A stretch of 64,000 nt of DNA from Fodinisporobacter ferrooxydans (GTDB lineage Bacteria; Bacillota; Bacilli; Tumebacillales; MYW30-H2), in assembly GCF_022818495.1 (NCBI RefSeq), contig NZ_CP089291.1, positions 3,861,501 to 3,925,500 on the forward strand, read 5' to 3'. Positions 8,861-17,780 of the stretch are shown here, piece after piece (within the stretch, counting starts at the first letter, position 1; each line of letters begins with the position of its first letter). A model generated the notes under the pieces. The model had not been told where the DNA came from. It did not search any database and worked only from the letters and a program-made list of their open reading frames with translations. A program made the position numbers and the translations under genes.

Positions 8861-9092
8861 TTGATAAAAGCTGATACTTCAAATGTTTGTTTTGAAATCA
8901 GTGAAAAAATAAGTAATGGAACAGTATCAAGCGCAGTATTTCAAGAGAATTGGAAAATAAGGAAATTGGGTATGAGTGATAGGAAAGGTCAAATGTTGAA
9001 GGAGAATTACTCAAAGTCAGCCCCATACCCAGGGTCTATTTTAAACGAATTTCTTCATTACATACGATTATACTATTTATGCATATATCAAT

Positions 9093-10454
9093 TTATTTAC
9101 AAAATTCCATCAATACCTCCTCAACTGTATCTACAACAAAATCCAAATCTTCTTCAGTAGAAGAAAGAGGAGGTGCTATAATTAATACATTGTTAAATCC
9201 AGGAACAGTATCACCATTCCGACCAATAATAAGGCCTTTCTTTGTACAAGCGGCAATAATATTACCCATCAATTCTTCTGAAACCGGTGTTTTTGATACT
9301 TTATCTTCAACTAACTCAATGCCATAAAGAAATCCTTTTCCGCGAACCTCCCCTACTTTACTCAAAGCTGTCAGGTCATGCAATTTGCCCAAAATTGATT
9401 CACCTAAATTTGCAACCCGTTGGACGATTTGCTCATTCTCAATGATTTCAATATTTTTCAGGGCGACCGCGCATGATGCCGGATGGCCACCATAAGTAGA
9501 GACGTGTCGCAAATGATTATGGGTGCCGTTCTCTTTGAATTTCTCATAGATTTTTGAGCTTACTGCCGTAGCTCCTAATGGGAGGTATCCACTTGTCAAC
9601 CCTTTTGCCATGGTAATAATATCTGGTTTTACTTCATCAGAATGCATAAATCCAAACATTTTTCCCGTTCGCCCAAAACCAGACACGACTTCATCAAGAA
9701 TGAGAAGTACATCATGCTTTTTACAAATTTCTGCAACCCGTACCAAGTACTCTTTTGCTGGTATGATCACTCCACCGCCAGAAATAAAGGGTTCCATAAT
9801 AACTCCGGCAACTGTCTCCGCTCCTTCCCAGGAAATCACTTGGTCAATAAAATCAGCTGCTGCGAGATCGCTGTTAGGCATATCGCCAAACGAGGACCGA
9901 TAACTGTACGGAGGTGGAACATGCAGAAATCCGGGCGCTGTCGGGTCATATTTCATTCTTCTGTTCGCTTGTGCTGTTGCGCTCATTGCACCTAAAGTAG
10001 AACCATGGTATGCACGATATCTGGAAATGAATTTATATTTTCCCGGATTCCCGTTTTGTGCATGATATTGGCGTGCAATTTTAAAAGCTGTTTCATTCGC
10101 CTCTGACCCACTGTTCGAGAAAAAGGTTCTATATGAACCTTGTAAAAGCTCACTGATTTTTGCGGATAATTCGATGGCAGGGACGTGGCTTAAAGTCAAA
10201 GGGAAATAAGATAAGCTCATCATTTGCTCGAATGCTGCAAGAGCAATTTCTTTTCTGCCATGCCCCAGATTTAAACACCATAATCCGGAAACTCCATCGA
10301 GATATCGATTTCCATCCATATCCGTAAACCAAGATCCTTCTCCACGCCGCGCAATGAAAGGAAGCGCTTTTTCGTTATGCTTAGCCATCGCATGCCACAA
10401 ATAATCCCGATCTTTTTGAACAAGATCTTCTGTATCAATATTTACACTCATCAT
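9093..10454 (-). CDS. tpa: Taurine-pyruvate aminotransferase (class III, PLP-dependent)
   Basis: A 453-residue class III aminotransferase. Visible landmarks: the SNSGSEANETAFK cofactor-phosphate block near residue 112, the LILDEVVSGFGRTG block with the PLP-contacting Asp, and the lysine that forms the Schiff base in TMAKGLTSGYLPLGA. The fold subgroup also includes other omega-amino acid-pyruvate transaminases; the taurine assignment rests on the co-oriented xsc gene, whose substrate sulfoacetaldehyde is the product of taurine transamination. The co-product would be alanine. Two adjacent ATG codons (10454, 10451) follow GGGAGGG. An alanine dehydrogenase remnant lies just upstream. Confidence 0.82.
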   Translation of the reverse strand: MMSVNIDTEDLVQKDRDYLWHAMAKHNEKALPFIARRGEGSWFTDMDGNRYLDGVSGLWCLNLGHGRKEIALAAFEQMMSLSYFPLTLSHVPAIELSAKISELLQGSYRTFFSNSGSEANETAFKIARQYHAQNGNPGKYKFISRYRAYHGSTLGAMSATAQANRRMKYDPTAPGFLHVPPPYSYRSSFGDMPNSDLAAADFIDQVISWEGAETVAGVIMEPFISGGGVIIPAKEYLVRVAEICKKHDVLLILDEVVSGFGRTGKMFGFMHSDEVKPDIITMAKGLTSGYLPLGATAVSSKIYEKFKENGTHNHLRHVSTYGGHPASCAVALKNIEIIENEQIVQRVANLGESILGKLHDLTALSKVGEVRGKGFLYGIELVEDKVSKTPVSEELMGNIIAACTKKGLIIGRNGDTVPGFNNVLIIAPPLSSTEEDLDFVVDTVEEVLMEFCK

Positions 10455-10506
10455 TTACCCTCCCATTTTAACAAGTAAAAGCGTTAAACTATTAAACTTC
10501 CCATTG

Positions 10507-10623
10507 TTATACCGCAATGGGATTATCATGTAACACGGTATCTAAGGGACAGTATTTATACCCATGTGCTTCCGCTACTGCTTTATGTGTTACTGTTCCA
10601 TCAATAACGTTAAATGCTACCAG
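10507..10623 (-). pseudogene. ald: 3' remnant of an alanine dehydrogenase gene
   Basis: Thirty-eight codons plus stop, directly behind and in frame with the pduL stop codon, read FNVIDGTVTHKAVAEAHGYK and end at a TAA at 10507. This matches the C-terminus of alanine dehydrogenase (compare the N-x-x-x-G-x-V-T-x-x-A-V-A pattern in Bacillus Ald). The rest of the gene is absent. Alanine dehydrogenase regenerates pyruvate from the alanine made by Tpa and is a usual member of taurine operons, so this is best read as the scar of a deletion between pduL and tpa. Confidence 0.75.
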
Positions 10624-11217
10624 TTATATCGATCCATTTTTTAACAGGAGAACTTGATCGCCCGATTTCAATCTAGCTGCGTTAGCCTCGTCGGTATCGA
10701 TATGAAACTCCAGACAATATTGGGAGCTTACTCTGATTTTTACTTCATTAAAGATAATGGGCCGTTCGAATCTTGAGATCACATTTACAAAATCTCCTTC
10801 ATGAACTTGAAATTGTACTGCATCTTCTTCTGACATGTGGATATGTCGACTTGCGATAATTAAACCTTCTTGTAAATAAATGGATCCTTTTGGCCCGATA
10901 ATTGTTATCGGGCTACTACCACCAAGATTTCCTGATTCTCGAATTGGTGGAGAAACTCCGAGACAATATGCATCTGTCAAAGATACTTCAACTTGAGTCG
11001 CCGGACGGTTAGGCCCAAGTATTCTTGCTTTATCAATCGTCCCTTTTGGCCCGGTCAGCATAACTGTTTCTTTAGCGGCATACTGGCCAGGTTGCGATAA
11101 ATGTTTGTAAACTTGCAATTGATAACCTTTGCCAAATAATAATTCGACATGAATCGCTGATAAGTGAACATGCCTTGCTGAAACACCTACGGGAATAAGG
11201 AACAATGCATCATTCAC
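10624..11217 (-). CDS. pduL: PduL-type phosphate acyltransferase (phosphotransacetylase)
   Basis: A 197-residue protein built of two PduL repeats. The first has IPVGVSARHVHLS near residues 8-20, the second ASRHIHMSEEDA near residues 120-131; these His-rich motifs bind zinc in characterised PduL enzymes. The reaction is acyl phosphate + CoA to acyl-CoA + phosphate. Between xsc and tpa its job is almost surely to turn the acetyl phosphate released by Xsc into acetyl-CoA, replacing the unrelated Pta found in most described taurine operons. The start is uncertain: GTG at 11217 abuts the AAGAAGG, while an in-frame TTG at 11205 has better spacing. No shell-protein genes accompany it. Confidence 0.85.
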   Translation of the reverse strand: MNDALFLIPVGVSARHVHLSAIHVELLFGKGYQLQVYKHLSQPGQYAAKETVMLTGPKGTIDKARILGPNRPATQVEVSLTDAYCLGVSPPIRESGNLGGSSPITIIGPKGSIYLQEGLIIASRHIHMSEEDAVQFQVHEGDFVNVISRFERPIIFNEVKIRVSSQYCLEFHIDTDEANAARLKSGDQVLLLKNGSI

Positions 11218-11261
11218 CTTCTTTTTGCCACGGATTCAGGATTACAAAATACAAGTAAAAA

Positions 11262-13046
11262 CTAGATACGGGTAAACGTTGAATTCCAATTTCTATGATC
11301 CAGATGAGAATATTTTGGCAATAGGCGAGTTGGCATTTTTAGAGCATCTTTTCTGAATGGAGGAGCCAGTTGCGTTCCATCAATCTGGATATCTATTACT
11401 GTTGGTTTATTGGATTTGATTGCAGCCTCAACAGCCGGGCCAATATCTTCAGCCTTTTCCACTCTGACACCAACGGCACCCATTACTCTGGCGATCTCTG
11501 CAAAATCTGGATTCTTGATATCAGCTCCAACAAAATGATTATTATAATAATCAACCTGATTTTTCTTTTCAGCACACCATGCTCCATTGTTAAAAACGCA
11601 GGCAACAACTGGAAGGTTCTCATCTACGGCAGTACTCACTTCATGCAAACTCATACCCCACGCACCATCTCCTACAATCGCCACAACCGGGCAATCAGGT
11701 CGGGCAAGTTTTGCGCCAAGAGCTGATGGAAAAGCGAAACCAGTATTGCCAAATGTCAATGCAGCGATATGTTTGCGGCCTTGATTAAATTTGAGATAAC
11801 CGTTCGCTGTGGATGATACATTTCCAATATCTGTCGTGACGATCGTATCCTCAGGTAAAACTTTTGTTACTTCTAATAATGCTCTACGAGGATTGATCGG
11901 ATTCCCATCAATCATTGCAAGGGAGACTTGTTCTTCGTCCCATCTTTCCTTTTCTGTCGCAATTTCCAACAAACGCTGATGATTTGTCTTTCGATTCGAA
12001 TCTATTTCTCCCAATCTATTAAAAATCTCAGCACTTGATAAACGCGCATCTCCGATAATGCCTACTTCAATGGGATGTGTCCGCGCAATATTTCTCGGAT
12101 TAATATCGATCTGAATAATTTGGGCGTTAGTAGGAAAATAATCAATACCATAGCAAGGAAGAGTACCAAATACTGATAATCTGGTTCCGATAGCTAAAAC
12201 GACATCTGCTTTTTTCAGTGTATTCATGGCCGCTTTTGATCCCATGTAGCCAATTGGCCCAACTGCAAGAGGGTGATTTGCCGGAAAAGCGTCGTTGTGC
12301 ATATAAGAAACGGATACTGGCGCAGTCAAGTATTCTGCAATCGCTTTCACTTCCTCGTGACCATCAGAGTCAACAGTCCCTCTGCCAGAAATAATCACTG
12401 GATACTTTGCATTTGCGAGCAATTTCGCAGCTCTTTCTATTGATTCGGGTGAGCCGGCACCGCGACAATCGACACGATATTGATGTGGCTTAAGGATTTG
12501 TTCTTCTATCTCACCGAAAAAATAATCTCGCGGTATATCATATAAAACCGGCCCTCTCTCGGCATACGCTATACGAAACGCGGTTCTCAAACAGTCTGCA
12601 ACACGGCTTGGATGTGTAACACGAACCGTTTCTTTGGTTATCGCTTTGAAAACGGATACCTGATCACATTCTTGGAAACCATCCCAGCCAACGGTTGGAG
12701 TTCCTGCAGAAGGAGAGATCACGACCATAGGAGTGTGTGCCTGATTTGCCGCAGCAACTGAAGTCGCCATATTCGTAATTCCTGGACCGTTTTGCCCGAT
12801 AACAACCGCAGCTTTGCCCGAAACACGGGAAAATGCGTCAGCCAAATGGGCTGAACTCTGCTCATGACGAACACCAATAAACCGAATCCCCGCATCCGGC
12901 AGTAAATCAAGGAGATCCATAAATGCCGAACCTAAAATCCCACTGATATGAGTGACTCCTTCTGCCACCAATGTCTCAACGATGGCTTCACTGGTTGTCA
13001 TTTTTGTTTTTGTGCCTCTCAAATTTTCAGTTTCAACTTTTAACAT
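11262..13046 (-). CDS. xsc: Sulfoacetaldehyde acetyltransferase
   Basis: A 594-residue thiamine diphosphate enzyme that cleaves sulfoacetaldehyde with phosphate to acetyl phosphate and sulfite. The cofactor-activating Glu is in VRHEQSSAH, the diphosphate motif runs from GDGAWGMS to the NNGAW block, and [10 protein letters not shown] and GFQECDQ match positions characteristic of Xsc rather than acetolactate synthase. ATG at 13046 follows AAGGAGG by nine bases, giving a 15-residue extension before the usual start of the family. It heads the minus-strand order xsc-pduL-(ald scar)-tpa. A promoter and a large inverted repeat lie upstream. No sulfite dehydrogenase or TauE-like exporter gene is seen nearby. 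Confidence 0.9.
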   Translation of the reverse strand: MLKVETENLRGTKTKMTTSEAIVETLVAEGVTHISGILGSAFMDLLDLLPDAGIRFIGVRHEQSSAHLADAFSRVSGKAAVVIGQNGPGITNMATSVAAANQAHTPMVVISPSAGTPTVGWDGFQECDQVSVFKAITKETVRVTHPSRVADCLRTAFRIAYAERGPVLYDIPRDYFFGEIEEQILKPHQYRVDCRGAGSPESIERAAKLLANAKYPVIISGRGTVDSDGHEEVKAIAEYLTAPVSVSYMHNDAFPANHPLAVGPIGYMGSKAAMNTLKKADVVLAIGTRLSVFGTLPCYGIDYFPTNAQIIQIDINPRNIARTHPIEVGIIGDARLSSAEIFNRLGEIDSNRKTNHQRLLEIATEKERWDEEQVSLAMIDGNPINPRRALLEVTKVLPEDTIVTTDIGNVSSTANGYLKFNQGRKHIAALTFGNTGFAFPSALGAKLARPDCPVVAIVGDGAWGMSLHEVSTAVDENLPVVACVFNNGAWCAEKKNQVDYYNNHFVGADIKNPDFAEIARVMGAVGVRVEKAEDIGPAVEAAIKSNKPTVIDIQIDGTQLAPPFRKDALKMPTRLLPKYSHLDHRNWNSTFTRI

Positions 13047-13090
13047 AGCGTCAATCCTCCTTAAAAATTTTGATGTGAGAGTAAGCCCTT

Positions 13091-13156
13091 ATCAGATCCA
13101 CCATCATTTATACCAACGTCGGGACATCGTGACGTTGGTACCAGTATGGATCTGAT
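13091..13156. promoter_or_regulatory. Nested inverted repeats in the xsc leader, probable operator
   Basis: Two pairs of perfect ten-base arms are nested: outer ATCAGATCCA (13091-13100) with TGGATCTGAT (13147-13156), and inner TACCAACGTC (13111-13120) with GACGTTGGTA (13131-13140). The inner arm shares TACCA/TGGTA with the repeat in front of the gntR-type gene. It lies between the proposed promoter and the xsc ribosome binding site, so it could act as a repressor roadblock or as a folded leader RNA. Confidence 0.6.
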
Positions 13157-13162
13157 GAGATT

Positions 13163-13191
13163 ATGTTATATGTCCATGAAAAAAAAGTCAA
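13163..13191 (-). promoter_or_regulatory. Predicted promoter of xsc operon
   Basis: On the minus strand, TTGACT (13186-13191) and TAACAT (13163-13168) are separated by 17 bases, a good sigma-A-type arrangement, and sit just upstream of the nested inverted repeats and about 115 bases from the xsc start. Confidence 0.5.
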
Positions 13192-13239
13192 TAGATGATT
13201 CAAAATATAGCCCAAAAAATTTTTCACAATTTGTACGGA

Positions 13240-13941
13240 TTACCTTGACATTTTCATAGCAAAAGAATACATATCAGAACGAAACAGTCCTTTATAATAC
13301 TCAACTAAATTTCCTTCCGGATCCGAGATCATTCGTTCATTAACTAACAAACACATAGATTGTGGGATATCTAATTGCTCTGCCTCCTCCTCTGACGGAT
13401 GTTCACATGTAATAATCTGCTCTGCTTCCCAAAACACTACCTTTAAATCTTGTTCAAGAGCATCATATAGAATCACTTTATTCAAGTCATATTGGGATAA
13501 TTTTTGGCCAAGTTCCAAAGGATAATAATGAGTTTCAATAGCAATAGGAATATTGCCCTCTAATCGCAATCTTTTAACATAAAAACACCTGTCATCAAAG
13601 CCGTGTGCATTACTGATATTATCCGGGGTAGAAATAATGCCTTGATCCAGCAATTTTATCCCTTTTGTTTTAATAGTTTCTGTAAAACTCGTCATTTTCA
13701 GCCATTCTTGAACCTGCCTCAACGAAATAAATGTTCCTTTTCCATGTATTTTTTCTAAAATGCCCTCATTTACCAAGTTTGAAATGGCTTCCCTTACAGT
13801 ATTCCTACTAACGGAATACATTTCCATCAATTCTCTTTCGCTCGGAATTTTGTCTGTATAATACCCTTGACGTATTTGATTTTCCAATATATTCTTCAAT
13901 TGAACGTGTAATGGGATTGGGTTGTTGCTATCTAATTCCAT
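13240..13941 (-). CDS. GntR/HutC-family transcriptional regulator of the taurine cluster
   Basis: About 233 residues. The N-terminal winged helix (LHVQLKNILENQI ... IPSERELMEMYSVSRNTVREAI) is typical GntR; the C-terminal part from about residue 90 is a UTRA-type effector domain like that of HutC. The start is taken at ATG 13941, five bases after GGAGAGG; an ATG at 13959 would add six residues. It is transcribed in the same direction as xsc, which begins about 190 bases downstream. Shared TACCA...TGGTA repeats before both genes suggest it controls itself and the taurine operon; the ligand is unknown. Confidence 0.82.
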   Translation of the reverse strand: MELDSNNPIPLHVQLKNILENQIRQGYYTDKIPSERELMEMYSVSRNTVREAISNLVNEGILEKIHGKGTFISLRQVQEWLKMTSFTETIKTKGIKLLDQGIISTPDNISNAHGFDDRCFYVKRLRLEGNIPIAIETHYYPLELGQKLSQYDLNKVILYDALEQDLKVVFWEAEQIITCEHPSEEEAEQLDIPQSMCLLVNERMISDPEGNLVEYYKGLFRSDMYSFAMKMSR

Positions 13942-13962
13942 AAAATCCTCTCCAGACATACC

Positions 13963-13974
13963 TACCAGTTGGTA
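13963..13974. promoter_or_regulatory. Likely GntR-type operator before the regulator gene
   Basis: TACCAGTTGGTA is a near-palindrome lying about 22 bases upstream of the regulator's ATG. Its half-sites equal the ends of the inner arms in the xsc leader. The following stretch to 14215 holds no gene that I can support. Confidence 0.5.
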
Positions 13975-14215
13975 ACCCTATTATACAATTATTTTTTGGA
14001 GCTATCAAATTTACCAAAATTCAGAGTGAATTAAGTTCCACAACACATGTTGACCTGAGAAAAGTGGTTTGACCTTAAAAAGCATTCTCTGTGCTCTAAG
14101 ACCCTCTAAAAGTGTGCTGAACGCCGTGCTGCATCACGTTTGCAAACTTGCTATATAGATAAGATAATCAGATGAAATAGCAAGACCAAACCACAAATCG
14201 GTTTGGCCCTCTGCA

Positions 14216-14974
14216 TTATACCGTCGTAGTCGGTATAGAGCGAATTTCTAGCTGTTCCAACGTTTCCTGAGAGATGCGGTTATCTGTAATGATAGCATCC
14301 ACCAACGTTAGATCAGCGACTCGGGCAAAAGCCTGCACACCGAACTTCGTAGCATCAGCAAGGAGAATCACCTGATCCGCGATACTGATCATTTTTTGCT
14401 TCACCTTTGCCTGCAATTCATTGGATTCGCTAATTCCTCGTTCAAGGTGAATCCCTTTACAGGAAAGAAATACTGTATCTACGTGGTAAGAATCCAGTGA
14501 TCGTTCTGCCAACGGACCGACAAAAGACAAAGATCTCTGAGCTAATATGCCCCCTGTGGAGATGACCTCAATCTTCTCCTTGCTGCTTAACTCTGTTGCA
14601 ACTTTGATGGAATTGGTAAGAACAGTCAGCGGAATATCCGGTATATTCGAAGCCATATACCAAGCCGTGGTGCTGGCGTCCAATAGAATGCGGTCATTCG
14701 GTTGGATTCGTCGAATGGCTTCAAGTGCAATGCGTTTTTTTTCTTCCGCATGGGTCACTTCTCGTTCAAAGTACGGAATCTCCGGCTGCTGATCCTTGAT
14801 GCTGACCGCCCCTCCGTGACTGCGGAGCAAGCGTCCCGCCTGCTCCAGACGATCTAGGTCACGCCGAATCGTTTCCTCCGTAACTTGACAAACATCACTT
14901 AATTCAGATACGCGAATACTTCCTCTTTCGTTAACCAGTTGAACGATTTTCTCATAACGTTCCGCAACTAACAT
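14216..14974 (-). CDS. DeoR-family transcriptional regulator of rhamnose genes
   Basis: A 252-residue protein with the DeoR N-terminal helix-turn-helix (RYEKIVQLVNERGSIRVSEL ... TEETIRRDLDRLEQAGRL) and the C-terminal DeoR sensor domain that binds phosphorylated sugars, with LDASTTAWYMA and STGGILA segments. ATG at 14974 follows GGAAGGAAG. It starts three bases after the rhaB stop codon and is the last gene of the rhamnose operon. Autogenous control by a rhamnulose phosphate is a reasonable guess from family and position. Confidence 0.85.
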   Translation of the reverse strand: MLVAERYEKIVQLVNERGSIRVSELSDVCQVTEETIRRDLDRLEQAGRLLRSHGGAVSIKDQQPEIPYFEREVTHAEEKKRIALEAIRRIQPNDRILLDASTTAWYMASNIPDIPLTVLTNSIKVATELSSKEKIEVISTGGILAQRSLSFVGPLAERSLDSYHVDTVFLSCKGIHLERGISESNELQAKVKQKMISIADQVILLADATKFGVQAFARVADLTLVDAIITDNRISQETLEQLEIRSIPTTTV

Positions 14975-14977
14975 AGC

Positions 14978-16450
14978 TCACTTCCTTCCAAGTATTATTT
15001 GTAGGAAACGGCCATAAGCATGTTCCCACTCTTCGCCATGCTCCGGCTCGTAGGCAGCAACCGGAAATGAATCACGAATCACTTGCCTCGCCTCCCAAAT
15101 ATCGGAAAATTCTCCTTGTGCCAGCCACTGAATGGCAAGATTGCCGATGGCGCTTCCTTCCGCCGGCCCTGCCCATACCGGTTTGCCAATCGCGTTGGCA
15201 GTCCATTGGCAGAGCAGTGTATTGTAAATGCCGCCTCCAACCATATGCAATCCATTAAAATGATGACCGGAAAGACGTTCTGTCAGTTCAAGGACATATC
15301 GGTACTTCAAAGCAAGACTTTCCATTATGCACCTGACAATGGAACCCGGTTCCCCAAGCACTTGCTGCCCGGTTTGCCGGCAATACTGCTGGATGCGCGA
15401 AGGCATGTCGCCTGGATGTAGAAAAATAGCATCGTCCGGATCAATCAAAGCGGTAAAAGGTGGAGCCTGTTCCGCCAGCTTAACCAATTCTGGAAACGTA
15501 TAAGAAATTCCTGATTTTTCCCATTCCCGTCGACTTTCCTGTAGAATCCAAAGCCCCATAATATTTTTGAGCAACCGATACGTTCCACCGACTCCACCCT
15601 CATTGGTAAAATTGAATCCCAGCGTCAAATCATTAATAACAGGCTGACTGACCTCCGTTCCCATTAGGGACCAGGTTCCACAACTCAAGTAAGCAAACGA
15701 ACGATCCATCGCAGGAACTGCAGCAACAGCTGAACCAGTATCATGTTCAGCCACCGCAAATACCGGAATTTCTCCGACTCCAAGCTCGACGCTAATTGCA
15801 GAACGTAACTTCCCAACCTGTGTACCCGATTGGACGATTGTCCCAAACCATGTAGACGGAATGCCCAGACGCTGAAGCAATTCATCATCCCATTGCCCTT
15901 TTAAAGGGTTATACATTTGGGTCGTTGTCGCATTCGAAAATTCAGTGACTTTTTCACCAGTCAAAAAATATCGGAGTAGATCGGGAATCATCAAAAAACG
16001 ATCTGCTTCCCGAATTAAGGTAGAGTCCGATAGCTTTAATGCATAAAGTTGAAAAATTGTATTAAAAGGAAGGAACTGAATGCCAGTACGCTGAAAAAGT
16101 TCAAACTGCGGGATTTCTGAAAAAACCCTCTCCATCATTCCATCCGTCTGTCGATCCCGATAGTGATACGGATTACCGAGAAGTTCACCGTTCTTTCCAA
16201 TCAATCCAAAATCAACCGCCCAAGTATCAATCGCCAAACTATTTGGGGAAATACCTTGCTGTTTTGCCTTGGTTAACCCTTGTTTGATTTCATAATACAA
16301 TCGCAAGATATCCCAATACAAGTGGTTGCCAACCTGAACGGGATCATTGGAAAAACGATGAAGTTCTTCCACCTCTATCCTTCGATCCGTGAGGCGGCCG
16401 AGCAGCGCTCTTCCACTGCTCGCCCCAAGATCATAGGCGAGAATACTCAC
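14978..16450 (-). CDS. rhaB: Rhamnulokinase
   Basis: A 490-residue FGGY-family carbohydrate kinase that phosphorylates L-rhamnulose at the 1-position using ATP. The N-terminal phosphate-binding segment LAYDLGASSGRALLGRL and the AIDTWAVDFGLI block are those of rhamnulokinases; HMVGGGIYNTLLCQWTAN near residue 400 is the second nucleotide-binding motif region. The GTG start at 16450 overlaps the isomerase stop by four bases (GTGA), implying translational coupling. Neighbouring isomerase and aldolase genes complete the pathway to dihydroxyacetone phosphate and lactaldehyde. Confidence 0.92.
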   Translation of the reverse strand: MSILAYDLGASSGRALLGRLTDRRIEVEELHRFSNDPVQVGNHLYWDILRLYYEIKQGLTKAKQQGISPNSLAIDTWAVDFGLIGKNGELLGNPYHYRDRQTDGMMERVFSEIPQFELFQRTGIQFLPFNTIFQLYALKLSDSTLIREADRFLMIPDLLRYFLTGEKVTEFSNATTTQMYNPLKGQWDDELLQRLGIPSTWFGTIVQSGTQVGKLRSAISVELGVGEIPVFAVAEHDTGSAVAAVPAMDRSFAYLSCGTWSLMGTEVSQPVINDLTLGFNFTNEGGVGGTYRLLKNIMGLWILQESRREWEKSGISYTFPELVKLAEQAPPFTALIDPDDAIFLHPGDMPSRIQQYCRQTGQQVLGEPGSIVRCIMESLALKYRYVLELTERLSGHHFNGLHMVGGGIYNTLLCQWTANAIGKPVWAGPAEGSAIGNLAIQWLAQGEFSDIWEARQVIRDSFPVAAYEPEHGEEWEHAYGRFLQIILGRK

Positions 16451-17685
16451 CAGCTTGCACCACCTTTGCCTCGCGCCAAAATTTCTTGCGGATAGCTACT
16501 TTCCAAATATGCTTTCATAGGATCAAGAGGAAGTCCTTGCTCTTCCCGAATTACATGAAGCAGCGGTGTCACATCAAATTCGAAGGCCCGGCGAACCGCA
16601 TCCTCTGCACCTAAGACATCATTCCGTTGTTGTGCTTCTTCTACTTCATCATGGTTGACAAGCAAAGCTTTTGCGCACTGTGTTTGCACATTCAAAACAG
16701 AGCGGATCATCGCCGGAATTTTCCGTTCAATGCTATGCGACTGATCGATCATGTAAGCAATGTTATCTACTGTCTGACGGATCCCTGCATCGGAATCGTT
16801 CCCTGCATTTTGGATTTGATAAAAGATCAAAAACAACTCATAAGGATTGGTCGTACCAACGATTAAATCGTCATCGGCATATTTCCGGCTGTTGAAGTGG
16901 AATCCCCCCAGCTTTTTCTCATCGATCAAATATGCAACGATGTGTTCAACATTGGTCCCCTGCGCATGGTGACCGGTATCCACGAGTACTTCTGCCTGGG
17001 GTCCCAATTTCAAAGCATAATTGTACGCCATTCCCCAATCCGCCAGATCTGTATGATAAAAGGCAGGTTCAAAAAATTTGTATTCAATCAGCATCCGCAT
17101 GTGTGGTGACAACGCTTTATACATTTCAGAAAGCGCCTCCAACATCCACGACTTCCGTTTCCGGATGTCACCCTGACCAGGATAATTGGTGCCGTCAGCA
17201 AACCACAAACTCACATCTCGTGATCCCGTTTCCTTGGCTATATCTACGCATTCGAGCAGATGTTCCATAGCTTTGCGGCGAATCGAAGCATCCGCGTTAG
17301 TTACACTGCCAAGCATGTACTCCTCTTCCTGAAACAGGTTAGGATTCACCGCTCCAATCGACAATCCGAGACTTTCGGCATGGCTTTTCAGTTTGCTATA
17401 ATCATCGACTTTGTCCCAAGGTATGTGAATCGCCACGGACGGACAAAGTCCTGTTACGCGATGCACCTGGGCCGCATCCTCAAATTTTTCAAACGGATTT
17501 CTCGGCACCCCGACTTTTTGAAACACTTTGAATCGAGTCCCGGAATCGCCATACCCCCAGGAAGGAGTTTCAATTTTCAACGCTTTCAGTTTTGATTTGA
17601 CTTGCTCGACATTGATACCTCTTGCTTTTTGCTGTTCCTCAAATAACGTGTATGCCCGATCTGACACGTTCAACTTCCTTTCCAT
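16447..17685 (-). CDS. rhaI: L-rhamnose isomerase (RhaI type)
   Basis: A protein of about 412 residues related to RhaI-type isomerases (TIM barrel, metal dependent) rather than to Escherichia coli RhaA. Candidate metal-binding segments are LIEYKFFEPAFYHTDLADWG, VLVDTGHHAQGTN and LGGFHFNSRKYADDD. It converts L-rhamnose to L-rhamnulose. The start is uncertain: ATG at 17685 has no ribosome binding site, whereas GTG at 17667 follows AAAGGAAG by six bases and would drop six residues. It lies 95 bases downstream of the fused aldolase/dehydrogenase gene and overlaps rhaB by four bases. Confidence 0.88.
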   Translation of the reverse strand: MERKLNVSDRAYTLFEEQQKARGINVEQVKSKLKALKIETPSWGYGDSGTRFKVFQKVGVPRNPFEKFEDAAQVHRVTGLCPSVAIHIPWDKVDDYSKLKSHAESLGLSIGAVNPNLFQEEEYMLGSVTNADASIRRKAMEHLLECVDIAKETGSRDVSLWFADGTNYPGQGDIRKRKSWMLEALSEMYKALSPHMRMLIEYKFFEPAFYHTDLADWGMAYNYALKLGPQAEVLVDTGHHAQGTNVEHIVAYLIDEKKLGGFHFNSRKYADDDLIVGTTNPYELFLIFYQIQNAGNDSDAGIRQTVDNIAYMIDQSHSIERKIPAMIRSVLNVQTQCAKALLVNHDEVEEAQQRNDVLGAEDAVRRAFEFDVTPLLHVIREEQGLPLDPMKAYLESSYPQEILARGKGGASW

Positions 17686-17780
17686 TTTGGAGTATGTTTA
17701 TTTGATGGGGTATGCCGTCGATGACATCGATGCATTTTCCGCTGCTGCTTCCCACTGCCTACCCACGTTTCAGCCGCTTC

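Noticed and set aside
8819-9160. 113-codon plus-strand frame overlapping the permease-tpa gap
   Set aside because: It runs over the cre-like site and into the antisense of tpa, with no ribosome binding site or domain.
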